Positions 1 to 6,855 of a stretch of DNA of 8,736 bases are shown here, one piece after another; position 1 is the first letter of the stretch, and every line of letters starts with the position of its first letter. The notes beneath the pieces are model-generated. The model was not told the DNA's origin, made no database searches, and worked only from the letters and a program-made list of their open reading frames with translations. Both the position numbers and the translations under genes were made by a program. Source of the DNA: an uncultured Clostridia bacterium (GTDB lineage: Bacteria; Bacillota; Clostridia; Oscillospirales; Ruminococcaceae); the NCBI GenBank assembly GCA_947632425.1, contig CANRPG010000070.1, forward strand, positions 1 through 8,736. The letters are read 5' to 3'.

Positions 1-645
1 GATACAGCCGTTTTCGCACACGCTGTGGGTAATTTTACCTATAGCGGTAGATTTGCAGCCAACATCTACTTTCTGGCTCTTTCTGCGGATAACTATAAGC
101 GAATTTGGGCAGGCTTTTGCACACAGACCGCAGCCGACACACTTATTCTTATCGACCTTGGCTATACGGTCAACGATAGATATTGCGCCGTTTGGGCAGA
201 CCTCAACGCAGTCACCGTAGCCGAGGCAGCCGCTTGTGCACACCTTGCTGCCGTTGTAATATCTGTTAGAGGCGCGGCAGCTTTGTGATCCGTCGTAGAC
301 ATATTTATGCTGCGTAACGTTGCAGTTGCCAAAGCAGCGCACGAACGCGACTTCCTGTTCGGGGTGCTCCGTTTCAACGCCCATAATTTCGCTTATCTTG
401 CCTGCCGACTCTGCGCCGCCGGGTTTGCACATATTAAGCGGTGCGCCCTCGTTGAGTATGGCATCTGCATAGGCGTTACAGCCCGAATATCCGCAAGAGC
501 CGCAATTTATCTGAGGCAGAGCCTCCTGAAGCTGCTCGAGCCGCTCGTCTACCTTGACGGCAAACACCTTGGAACACACCGTCAGCAGCACGCCTGCGAG
601 CACGCCGAGCGCCGCAAACAGCAAAACAGGTATCAAATACTGCAT
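1..645 (-). CDS. rnfB: RnfB, iron-sulfur subunit of the Rnf complex (partial, C-terminus beyond window)
   Basis: RnfB is the polyferredoxin subunit that is thought to take electrons from reduced ferredoxin and pass them into the membrane-bound Rnf complex. The first 215 residues are present. Residues 1-25 form a hydrophobic N-terminal membrane anchor. A four-cysteine cluster site follows at C48, C51, C56 and C73 (NCGSCGYSGC, then MCKPGG). A first ferredoxin site lies at C136, C140, C146 and C150 (GCLGYGDCVEVCP) and a second at C169, C172, C175 and C179 (CVGCGLCAKACP). The reading frame stays open to base 1 and breaks off at CENGCI, where a further ferredoxin site would be expected. The start was placed at the ATG at 645 because GGAG at 655-658 lies 9 nt upstream; an in-frame ATG at 651 would be only 3 nt away. 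It is separated from rnfA by one extra gene, unlike the usual clostridial order. Confidence 0.93.
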   Translation of the reverse strand, partial: MQYLIPVLLFAALGVLAGVLLTVCSKVFAVKVDERLEQLQEALPQINCGSCGYSGCNAYADAILNEGAPLNMCKPGGAESAGKISEIMGVETEHPEQEVAFVRCFGNCNVTQHKYVYDGSQSCRASNRYYNGSKVCTSGCLGYGDCVEVCPNGAISIVDRIAKVDKNKCVGCGLCAKACPNSLIVIRRKSQKVDVGCKSTAIGKITHSVCENGCI

Positions 646-660
646 ATACATTCACTCCGA

Positions 661-1911
661 TCAATATTTATGTGCAAAACTTATTATCATTTTAATGCGG
701 TTGCGCCTGTTTATCCTTGAAAGCCCCGAATCGTGATCTACCGCTGAAACGGCGGCGTTCGGAAACCTTTTGCGCAGCCTTGATATTACACCTCTCGCGG
801 CGGTATGGCTTACAAGGCAGCCGAACGGTACGGCTATAATGCAGCCGTCGCAGCCGTTTTGCAGACCGTCGGCGGCTTCGGCGGATATGAGCCAGCCGTC
901 GCCCATTGTCTGCCCGAAAGAACCAGCCCACGAGCATTTTTCTTTAAGATATTTATATGTAGACATCTGCGGCAGAGAGTATTTTGCCAAAGCTTTGTTC
1001 ATGCGCTCCTGCATACTGCCGACAACTTTTACCGCAAGCGGCGAAAGCGCACCCGAAACGGTAGCTTTGTCATACAGCCTGTCGTCAGCTTTGCAGTTAT
1101 CCATAAGGTACATCATATAATTTGCAAAGCCGCTCATGTAAACTTCGCAGCCCTCACCGCGAAGAAAATCTTCCAGACCGTCGTTGCCGATAGAACAAAA
1201 CTTCACATACACTTCGCCCGTAACGCAAATTTTCGGGCATTTTTTGTATGCTTTCTTTACTTTTGAAAAGTCGCTGCATATGCGGTCAAACACTTTTCCC
1301 ATACTGAAAGGAAGAATAAGTCTGCCGCTTTCAAACGCTTTTGACAGCCGCTTTCTCCACACGCAAACAAGTCTTTTGCACTCTCCGCTGCTCTTTTCAT
1401 ACGGAGAGGTGCAGTTATAAAGGTGCATTAGCAGGTCGCTGTACATTACCGCAGCGCAGGCGGTGAGAAGCATCTTCGGGGTTACAGAAAAGCCGCTGTG
1501 TTTTTCAACGCCGCTGACGTTTAAAGATATTACCGGAACATACCCCATGCCTGCCTTTACAAGCGCCTTTCTGAGCAGATGTATATAGTTGCAGGCACGG
1601 CAGCCTCCGCCCGTCTGCGGAAGCAAAAGCGCGGTCTTATGTGTATCGTATCTGCCGCTTTTGAGCGCGGTGATAAACTGCCCTATGATAAGGTTTGCAG
1701 GGTAGCATATATCGTTGTTTGAATACTCCCACCCTGCGGCGATGACCTCGCCCGAAAAGTGAGAAAGCACCTGCGCTTTATATCCGCCTGCTCTGAAAGC
1801 ATACACCAGAAGAGGAAAATGAAAGTCAAGCATTGACGGAATAAGCACCGTATGCGTTTTCTTCATTTCCCTTGTAAACTTGGCATACGGGGTGCGGCGT
1901 GTGCCGTTCAT
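661..1911 (-). CDS. Acyl-CoA dehydratase activase-related protein (stand-alone C-terminal module) inside the rnf operon
   Basis: The 416-residue product resembles, from my knowledge of the family, the last ~400 residues of the ~1400-residue 2-hydroxyacyl-CoA dehydratase activase fusion proteins (the part related to the dehydratase subunits). Matching landmarks are FTREMKKTHTVLIPSM (12-27), NNDICYP (65-71), QTGGGCRACNYI (99-110), PVISLN (126-131), PFGCLVSH (about 362-369) and VDHDSG near the end. C69, C104 and about C365 are the recurring cysteines and could bind an Fe-S cluster; C107 makes an additional CxxC. No nucleotide-binding ASKHA ATPase domain and no membrane segment are seen. The ATG at 1911 overlaps the rnfA stop (TAATG), so translation is probably coupled; an internal ATG at 1866 is a possible alternative but would cut into the homologous segment. 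rnfB begins 15 nt after the stop. The actual function is unknown; a role in electron transfer or dehydratase activation is inference only. Confidence 0.82.
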   Translation of the reverse strand: MNGTRRTPYAKFTREMKKTHTVLIPSMLDFHFPLLVYAFRAGGYKAQVLSHFSGEVIAAGWEYSNNDICYPANLIIGQFITALKSGRYDTHKTALLLPQTGGGCRACNYIHLLRKALVKAGMGYVPVISLNVSGVEKHSGFSVTPKMLLTACAAVMYSDLLMHLYNCTSPYEKSSGECKRLVCVWRKRLSKAFESGRLILPFSMGKVFDRICSDFSKVKKAYKKCPKICVTGEVYVKFCSIGNDGLEDFLRGEGCEVYMSGFANYMMYLMDNCKADDRLYDKATVSGALSPLAVKVVGSMQERMNKALAKYSLPQMSTYKYLKEKCSWAGSFGQTMGDGWLISAEAADGLQNGCDGCIIAVPFGCLVSHTAARGVISRLRKRFPNAAVSAVDHDSGLSRINRRNRIKMIISFAHKY

Positions 1912-2480
1912 TATATCAGCCCCGAAAAGCCCATAAAGCTTAGTGATACTATAGAAGCCGCGATAAGCGTGGCAGGCACGCCCTTGAACGTTTCGGGCAG
2001 TTTTGAGTCGTTTATTCTGCTTCTTACGCCCGAGAACAGCAGCAGCGCGAGGGTAAAGCCCACGCCCGTACCGAAAGCGTTGACTACCGACTGCGCTATA
2101 TTATAGCTTTCGTCAACGTTTGTTATGGTAACGCCGAGGACGGCGCAGTTGGTGGTTATCAGCGGAAGATATATGCCCAGCGCCTTATAAAGCGGCGGCA
2201 TGAGCTTCTTGATTATCATCTCTACCATTTGAACGAACATTGCAATAACGAGTATGAATGCCACGGTTTTTAAATACGTTATATCAAAATGCTCCAGCAG
2301 CTTATATATCGGGTAGGTTATCACAGCGGCGCACACCATTACGAATATTACAGCCGCTCCCATTCCCACCGAGCTTTTCATCTGCTTTGAAACGCCGAGG
2401 AACGCACATATTCCCATAAACTGCGAAAGCACTATGTTGTTTACAAGCACTGTTCCCACAAGTATAAGTATGTATCCCAT
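1911..2480 (-). CDS. rnfA: RnfA, integral membrane subunit of the Rnf complex
   Basis: RnfA is the NqrE-like membrane subunit that pairs with RnfE; together they hold an iron center in the membrane and form part of the ion and electron path. The 189-residue protein has about six hydrophobic segments. The two family cysteines are present: C25 in FMGICAFLGVS and C112 in LPLITTNCAVLG. The usual proline after GIC is an alanine here, a small change. The N-terminal NNIVLSQF and the GTGVGFTLALLLFSGVRSR stretch also match the family. The start is the ATG at 2480, preceded by a strong AAGGAGG (2487-2493) with 6 nt spacing that overlaps the rnfE stop codon. The stop TAA overlaps the start of the next gene by one base. 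Confidence 0.96.
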   Translation of the reverse strand: MGYILILVGTVLVNNIVLSQFMGICAFLGVSKQMKSSVGMGAAVIFVMVCAAVITYPIYKLLEHFDITYLKTVAFILVIAMFVQMVEMIIKKLMPPLYKALGIYLPLITTNCAVLGVTITNVDESYNIAQSVVNAFGTGVGFTLALLLFSGVRSRINDSKLPETFKGVPATLIAASIVSLSFMGFSGLI

Positions 2481-2491
2481 ATGCGCCCTCC

Positions 2492-3196
2492 TTACTTAGC
2501 TGCTGCCGCTTCGCAGCTGTCTTTTCCTGAGCAGGCGGCTGCATTGGGGCAGTTTTCACAGCTTATTTCTTTAGGCGGCTTGCGTTTTGCAAGCTTGTTT
2601 ATTATAGCAATAAGGCAGCCGAGCACGAAAAATCCTCCCGCGGGCATTATGAAAATAAGCGTGGGGTTATCGTGCACCCAAGGTATCTCTATCATAAACT
2701 TTGTGCCTGCAAGCCATGTTCCCGAGCCGACAATTTCACGAATAGATGCCATAAAGAACAGCGCGAGCGTGAAGCCAAGACCCATTCCCAAGCCGTCAAG
2801 TGCGGAATGTATTACTGTATTTTTAGAAGCGAACGCCTCCGCCCTGCCGAGTATTATGCAGTTTACCGTAATGAGCGACAGGAATATGCCGAGTTCTGAA
2901 TACATTTCGGGCAGATAGCCTTTCATTAAAAACTCAATAAGCGTTACAAAGCCTGCGATTATTACTATAAAGCATGGCAGCCGCACCGTTCCCGGTATCA
3001 CCTTTTTAAGCATCGAGATGACGATATTCGAGCACACCAGAACGAACGTTGTGGCAAGCCCCATGCCTATGCCGTTGAACGCCTGCGTGGTTATGGCAAG
3101 CGTAGGGCACATACCCAAAAGCCCCACTAAAACGGGGTTTTCTTTGATTATGCCCTTGACAAATTCATGCATTGCGCCGTGTGTGTTATCACTCAC
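2492..3196 (-). CDS. rnfE: RnfE, integral membrane subunit of the Rnf complex, with a cysteine-rich tail
   Basis: RnfE is the NqrD-like partner of RnfA in the membrane core. The 234-residue product has several hydrophobic segments and the family cysteines C30 (GLLGMCPTLA) and C113 (SLITVNCIILGRAEAFASKN). The start is a GTG at 3196, not an ATG: GGAGG at 3206-3210 lies 9 nt upstream, and the next ATG at residue 9 lacks this support. The first 8 nt overlap the end of rnfG (GTGAGTGA), suggesting coupled translation. After the last membrane segment and a basic stretch (KLAKRKPPK) there is a tail with four cysteines, C213, C216, C222 and C228 (CxxC-x5-C-x5-C), ending in an alanine-rich stub. This tail is outside the conserved NqrD/RnfE core and could bind metal or an Fe-S cluster; I cannot say how common it is. 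Confidence 0.95.
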   Translation of the reverse strand: MSDNTHGAMHEFVKGIIKENPVLVGLLGMCPTLAITTQAFNGIGMGLATTFVLVCSNIVISMLKKVIPGTVRLPCFIVIIAGFVTLIEFLMKGYLPEMYSELGIFLSLITVNCIILGRAEAFASKNTVIHSALDGLGMGLGFTLALFFMASIREIVGSGTWLAGTKFMIEIPWVHDNPTLIFIMPAGGFFVLGCLIAIINKLAKRKPPKEISCENCPNAAACSGKDSCEAAAAK

Positions 3197-3743
3197 CGAA
3201 GATCGCCTCCCTGTTCTCGCTGTAAGTATTCACCGCGGTGGTTATTGCGGCTTTTATGCCTTTTGAAGAATACGATGCGCCTGTTACTTTATCTACAGAA
3301 TTAACAGCCGCTTCATTATCAGCGCCTATAAACTTTGCAAGGTAGTTTTTGTCATTGACCTTTGTGCCAAGACCCGGTGTTTCGCCGCAGGTTATGAACG
3401 TTACCCCTGCAACTGCGCCGTTTTCGTCCATGCCGACAAGCACGTGTATGCCGTCTTTGCTGTAGCCGTTTTCGTATATCTCAAAAAGGCACTGCTTTGT
3501 TTCTTTGTTGACTATCGCGGCTGTAACGCCGTCAAACTCTATGACGTTTCCCTCAGCATCTTTGAGTATCTCAAAATCATCGCTGCCGAATACTTCTTTG
3601 CAGCCTGCTTTAAGTTCATCTGTCATAACGCCTGTGTTGTCAACATATGTAAGTTCATAAGCGCCGACAAGCAGCAGGCACACCAGAGAACATATAAGGC
3701 ACAGCACCAGCGATGGCATTATTTCTTCTTTGAAGAATTTCAT
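3189..3743 (-). CDS. rnfG: RnfG, covalent-FMN subunit of the Rnf complex
   Basis: RnfG carries a covalently bound FMN on the outer face of the membrane and relays electrons within the Rnf complex. The 184-residue protein starts with a single membrane anchor (about residues 10-31) followed by a soluble FMN-binding domain. The TPGLG motif is at 122-126. The flavinylation motif, of the form Dxx(S/T)GA(T/S) used by ApbE-type flavin transferases, is at D151 to S157 (DKVTGAS), so the FMN acceptor would be Ser157 where many homologues have Thr. The ATG at 3743 has an AAGGAGG box (3751-3757) 7 nt upstream. Its first bases overlap the rnfD stop as ATGA, and its last 8 nt overlap rnfE. No ApbE gene is present in this window, so the flavin transferase must be encoded elsewhere. 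Confidence 0.95.
   Translation of the reverse strand: MKFFKEEIMPSLVLCLICSLVCLLLVGAYELTYVDNTGVMTDELKAGCKEVFGSDDFEILKDAEGNVIEFDGVTAAIVNKETKQCLFEIYENGYSKDGIHVLVGMDENGAVAGVTFITCGETPGLGTKVNDKNYLAKFIGADNEAAVNSVDKVTGASYSSKGIKAAITTAVNTYSENREAIFGE
3206..3210 (-). promoter_or_regulatory. Ribosome binding site deciding the GTG start of rnfE
   Basis: A perfect GGAGG lies inside the 3' end of rnfG, 9 nt before the GTG at 3196. It supports initiation at this GTG over the ATG eight codons further on. Confidence 0.8.
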
Positions 3744-4687
3744 GCTGCCGCCTCCTTTGCCGCCTTTTTCTCTTTCTTCTTCGCGCCAACGGGTCTTGCG
3801 CCTGTCAGCATATCTATATAAGGCGTAACTATATTCATCAGAAGTATCGAGAACGAAACGCCCTCGGGGTATGAGCCGTAAAACCTGATAACGCAGGTAA
3901 TTATGCCGCAGCCCAAGCCGAAGATGATCTTGCCCAGCGTGGTTACAGGCGTTGTTACATAGTCGGTAGCCATAAACAGCGCGCCGAGCATAAGACCGCC
4001 CGAAAGCACCTGATAGAGCGGATCTTCACCTGCGAGCCACGAAAACGCCGCCACCGTGCCGATGAAAGCTATCGGCGTTGCAGGGGATATTATCTTCATA
4101 GCGATAAGATACATACCGCCAAGCAGCAGAGCAAATGCGCAAGTCTCGCCGAGGCAGCCGCGTACCGTACCCAGAAACAGATCGGAATAGCTTGCGGCTT
4201 TTGAAACGAGCGGAGTTGCTGTAGTTGCCGCATCATAGACTTCGGGCTGTATCATGGGGTCTGTCCATGCGGTCATTGCCGAGGGGAACGATAGGAAAAG
4301 CACTATTCTGCCGACTATTGCAGGGTTGGCAAAGTTGTTGCCCAAACCGCCGAACAGCTGCTTTACTATAACTATAGCCACGAACGTGCCCAGCACAGCC
4401 ATCCAGTAAGGCAGGCTGCGCGGAAGATTCAGCGCAAGTATCATGCCTGTTACGGCAGCCGAAAGGTCGCCCGTGGTGTCGGGGCGTTTCATAACTATGT
4501 TGCAAAGTCTTTCCCATATTATCGCCGTGCCTGTGCACACGCCGACGAGTATCAGCGCTCTGCCGCCAAAAATAAGCGTTGCGGCAATAACGGCAGGAAG
4601 CAGCGCTATGAGCACGTTGCCCATTATTTTAGATGTTGCCGCCGTTGCCCTTATATGCGGCGAGGGCGAAACTATAAGTTTATCCAT
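3740..4687 (-). CDS. rnfD: RnfD, membrane covalent-FMN subunit of the Rnf complex
   Basis: RnfD is the NqrB-like integral membrane subunit of Rnf, carrying flavin and thought to take part in ion translocation. The 315-residue product begins with the family signature IVSPSPHIRA and has roughly nine or ten hydrophobic segments. Conserved stretches include GDLSAAVTGMILALNLP (73-89) and FGGLGNNFANPAIVGR (112-127). The covalent-FMN motif is DAATTATPL, with D152 and the expected acceptor Thr158. TDYVTTPVT further on is also typical. The C-terminus is a lysine/alanine-rich cytoplasmic tail (KKKEKKAAKEAAA). The ATG at 4687 has AAAGGAG (4697-4703) 9 nt upstream. The gene lies 17 nt after rnfC and overlaps rnfG by 4 nt. 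Confidence 0.96.
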   Translation of the reverse strand: MDKLIVSPSPHIRATAATSKIMGNVLIALLPAVIAATLIFGGRALILVGVCTGTAIIWERLCNIVMKRPDTTGDLSAAVTGMILALNLPRSLPYWMAVLGTFVAIVIVKQLFGGLGNNFANPAIVGRIVLFLSFPSAMTAWTDPMIQPEVYDAATTATPLVSKAASYSDLFLGTVRGCLGETCAFALLLGGMYLIAMKIISPATPIAFIGTVAAFSWLAGEDPLYQVLSGGLMLGALFMATDYVTTPVTTLGKIIFGLGCGIITCVIRFYGSYPEGVSFSILLMNIVTPYIDMLTGARPVGAKKKEKKAAKEAAA

Positions 4688-4704
4688 TCAGGCGCGCTCC
4701 TTTC

Positions 4705-5994
4705 CTACTGTCTTATAAGCTCTTTGGCAAGCTGGTTTTTCTCTGCCAGATCTCTCTTTGCAGGGCATACGTAAGAGCAGCTGCCGCAGTTCATGCAAAG
4801 GTTCACTTTCAGCTTTTTCAGCCTGTCAACATCTCTGGCATCATATGCCTTTTCAAGCTCGGTGGGCATAAGCTTTACGGGGCAGGCTCTCACGCATCTG
4901 CCGCAGCGTATACATGCCGTTTTTACCTCTTTGCGAACTGCCGCTTTTTCTGTAAAGCCGAGTATCGCGTTGTTTGTTTTCATTACGGGGGTATCAAAAT
5001 CATACAGGTACATACCCATCATAGGCCCGCCCGAGAGCAGTTTTGCTATTGAATCGGGGCTGCCGTCTGCAAATTTTATAAGCTCTCTTACCGATATACC
5101 TATCGGCGCTTTTACGTTGCAGGGCGTTCTGAATGCATCGCCGTCCAGCGTGAGCCGCCTTTCAACAAGCGGTATGCCTGTTTTCAAGTATCTTGAAATA
5201 AAGCCTGCGGTGGATACGTTCATAACTATTATGCCTTTGTATGCAGGCAGCTCGCCCTCGCCTATTATTCTGCCTGTAGCCGAAAACGCTACCACCTTTT
5301 CCGCTCCCTGCGGATAAGACGACTTCAGCTTTACCACCGTTATGTCGCCGCGCGTGGCTGTTCGCCGTTTCATATCTGCGATAGCCTGCGGTTTGTTGTC
5401 CTCTATACATATATACGCATGGGCTATGCCTATGTATTTCATGACCTTGTCAATGCCGTCAAGAACATCATCGGGGGCTTCAACAAGTTCGCGGTAGTCG
5501 CTTGTTATATACGGTTCGCACTCGGCGGCGTTTATAACAAGGCTGTCAATAGGCGTTACTTTTGTATCTACCCGAAGCTTTATATGCGTCGGGAAGCCTG
5601 CGCCGCCCAGACCGCAGCAGCCGCTCTCTTTTACTGCGTTTATAAAGCTCTCGGTACTGTTGACAACGGGTCTGTATATCTCATCGGACATTTTCTGCCT
5701 GCCGTCGCTTTTTATAACAACGGCTTTACACACCTTGCCGTTTGCAAGCAAAAAGTCTTCAATAGCCGCAACGGTGCCCGAAACGCTCGAATGTATCGGC
5801 GCGGACATCACTGCATCGGTATCGCCTATCTTCTGACCGACCTTTACCTCATCGCCCACCTTTACAAGCGGCTGGCACGGCACGCCCATATGCTGGCTCA
5901 TGGGTATTTTTACGCTCTCGGGCAGCGGCACGGGCACGGTAGGGGTCTCGGCGGTGTTTTTATTGTGGGGAAGCGCTATTCCGTTAAGGCGCAT
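4705..5994 (-). CDS. rnfC: RnfC, NADH-binding iron-sulfur subunit of the Rnf complex
   Basis: RnfC is the soluble peripheral subunit that exchanges electrons with NAD+/NADH and, by homology to NuoF, binds NADH and FMN. The 429-residue length fits the clostridial family. The N-terminal region (about 20-98) is a barrel-sandwich domain with KVGDEVKVGQKIG and SAPIHSSVSGTV. The glycine-rich flavin/nucleotide loop GLGGAGFPTHIKL starts at 128, and GGPMMG follows further on. Two [4Fe-4S] sites close the protein: C361, C364, C367, C371 (CIRCGRCVRACP) and C400, C403, C406, C410 (CMNCGSCSYVCP). It is the first gene of the operon. The ATG at 5994 has GGAG (6005-6008) about 10 nt upstream, and a strong promoter lies about 100 nt upstream. 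Confidence 0.97.
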   Translation of the reverse strand: MRLNGIALPHNKNTAETPTVPVPLPESVKIPMSQHMGVPCQPLVKVGDEVKVGQKIGDTDAVMSAPIHSSVSGTVAAIEDFLLANGKVCKAVVIKSDGRQKMSDEIYRPVVNSTESFINAVKESGCCGLGGAGFPTHIKLRVDTKVTPIDSLVINAAECEPYITSDYRELVEAPDDVLDGIDKVMKYIGIAHAYICIEDNKPQAIADMKRRTATRGDITVVKLKSSYPQGAEKVVAFSATGRIIGEGELPAYKGIIVMNVSTAGFISRYLKTGIPLVERRLTLDGDAFRTPCNVKAPIGISVRELIKFADGSPDSIAKLLSGGPMMGMYLYDFDTPVMKTNNAILGFTEKAAVRKEVKTACIRCGRCVRACPVKLMPTELEKAYDARDVDRLKKLKVNLCMNCGSCSYVCPAKRDLAEKNQLAKELIRQ

Positions 5995-6015
5995 ATAATA
6001 TCATCTCCGATACGG

Positions 6016-6044
6016 TTGAATTTATCTGAAAAATATGTTACAAT
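6016..6044 (+). promoter_or_regulatory. Promoter of the phosphatase-membrane protein-rluA operon
   Basis: On the plus strand, TTGAAT (6016-6021) and TACAAT (6039-6044) are separated by 17 nt. A TG at 6036-6037, one base before the -10, makes it an extended -10 element. The start point would be near 6051, giving a leader of about 144 nt before 6195. The leader would contain the complete 6061-6088 inverted repeat as a stem-loop. The promoter faces the rnf promoter. Confidence 0.6.
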
Positions 6045-6060
6045 AATTTATATAGAAAAA

Positions 6061-6088
6061 ACTTTGAGCGAATACATCATCTCAAAGT
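6061..6088. repeat. Perfect 8-bp inverted repeat between the two divergent-gene start points (candidate operator)
   Basis: ACTTTGAG (6061-6068) and CTCAAAGT (6081-6088) are exact reverse complements separated by 12 nt, so the half-site centers are 20 bp apart, about two helical turns. The dyad spans about -3 to +25 of the predicted rnf start and +10 to +37 of the rightward start. A dimeric regulator could control both transcripts from it. It could instead be a leader hairpin in the rightward transcript. Confidence 0.6.
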
Positions 6089-6090
6089 AT

Positions 6091-6119
6091 ATTATAAACG
6101 ATTTTATTCAATTTGTAAA
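6091..6119 (-). promoter_or_regulatory. Sigma-A-type promoter of the rnf operon
   Basis: On the minus strand, TTTACA (6114-6119) and a perfect TATAAT (6091-6096) are separated by 17 nt. The predicted start point is near 6084-6085, giving a leader of about 90 nt before rnfC. The first arm of an inverted repeat covers this start point, so access could be controlled by a bound protein. The motif match is seen in the sequence; activity is inferred. Confidence 0.72.
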
Positions 6120-6194
6120 GATGTTTTTTAGTGGAAATGACCTATTTGTGCAATATTTTATCAAAAATTTTATTTACAGAGGGAATGTTGTTGT

Positions 6195-6815
6195 ATGAAA
6201 GGATACAGGCTGCAATTTATACGCCACGGAATTACGCAGGGAAACCTTGACGGCAGGTACATTGGCATTACGGACGAGGGGCTGTGCGCGCAGGGCAGAA
6301 AAGAGCTGGAAAATAAAAAGGAGAGCTTTGTTTATCCGCACGTGGAGAGGATATACACCTCGCCGCTGAAGCGCTGCCGCGAGACCGCGGAGCTTTTGTA
6401 CACCGACTGCTCTATGCGCCTTGTGCCCGAACTGCGCGAGATGAACTTCGGCGAGTTTGAAAACAAGCGCGCGGTAGATATCATGAACACGCCGCAGTAC
6501 AAAGAATTTATGAAAGGCGGACTGGACAACCCTCCCCCTGGCGGCGAGAGTATGAGAGACGTTGTAGAGCGCTGCTACTGGGCGGCTGATTTTATCATAT
6601 GCGACATGATGAGCCGCGGCGTTGACACTGCGGCTGTGATAACCCACGGCGGAATTATTATGAATATGCTAAGCTGCTTCGGGCTGCCAAAGGCGCGACC
6701 CATGGAGTGGCCGTGCGACTTCGGCGAGGGGTATGAGGTGCTTGTCACCGCGGATATGTGGCAGCGCTCCGATGTGTTTGAGATACGCGGCAAGTTTCCG
6801 TATCTGAAAGATTAA
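6195..6815 (+). CDS. Histidine phosphatase superfamily protein (phosphoglycerate mutase/CobC-like)
   Basis: The 206-residue protein belongs to the histidine phosphatase superfamily, which removes phosphate through a phosphohistidine intermediate; the substrate is not evident. The catalytic RHG is at residues 10-12 (FIRHGITQGN), with H11 the expected nucleophile. R60 sits in YTSPLKRCRETAELL, E82 in LREMNFGEFE is the likely proton donor, and H151 in VITHGGIIMNML is the second active-site histidine. All core residues are present. PPPGGES (113-119) also fits the alpha-ribazole phosphatase/GpmB-like branch, but no cobalamin genes are nearby, so no symbol is given. No signal peptide is seen, so it should be cytoplasmic. 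AGAGGG (6178-6183) lies 11 nt before the ATG. It is the first gene of a three-gene rightward operon and is divergent from rnfC. Confidence 0.92.
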   Translation: MKGYRLQFIRHGITQGNLDGRYIGITDEGLCAQGRKELENKKESFVYPHVERIYTSPLKRCRETAELLYTDCSMRLVPELREMNFGEFENKRAVDIMNTPQYKEFMKGGLDNPPPGGESMRDVVERCYWAADFIICDMMSRGVDTAAVITHGGIIMNMLSCFGLPKARPMEWPCDFGEGYEVLVTADMWQRSDVFEIRGKFPYLKD

Positions 6816-6843
6816 AACTTATATATACATATATATGGAAGGC

Positions 6844-6849
6844 AGGTGA
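6844..6849 (+). promoter_or_regulatory. Ribosome binding site pointing to a non-standard start
   Basis: AGGTGA lies 6 nt before an ACG codon at 6856, the correct distance for initiation. Its TGA is also an in-frame stop, so the membrane protein must start downstream of it. No ATG, GTG or TTG exists in this frame between here and 6931. Confidence 0.5.
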
Positions 6850-6855
6850 ACAGTA

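Noticed and set aside
25..720. Plus-strand open frames across rnfB and the start of the upstream gene.
   Set aside because: They are antisense to a well-supported RnfB with conserved cysteine motifs and have no recognizable product of their own.
6026..6043. Possible redox-regulator Rex box overlapping the rightward -10 (CTGAAAAATATGTTACAA).
   Set aside because: It matches the TTGTTAA-N4-TTAACAA consensus at only about 9 of 14 positions, and one half-site is poor.
6056..6088. Hairpin followed by a T run on the minus strand, looking like an attenuator in the rnf leader.
   Set aside because: The predicted rnf start lies inside the first arm, so the transcript could not form the full stem; the stem is also AT-rich and short. 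An operator explains it better.
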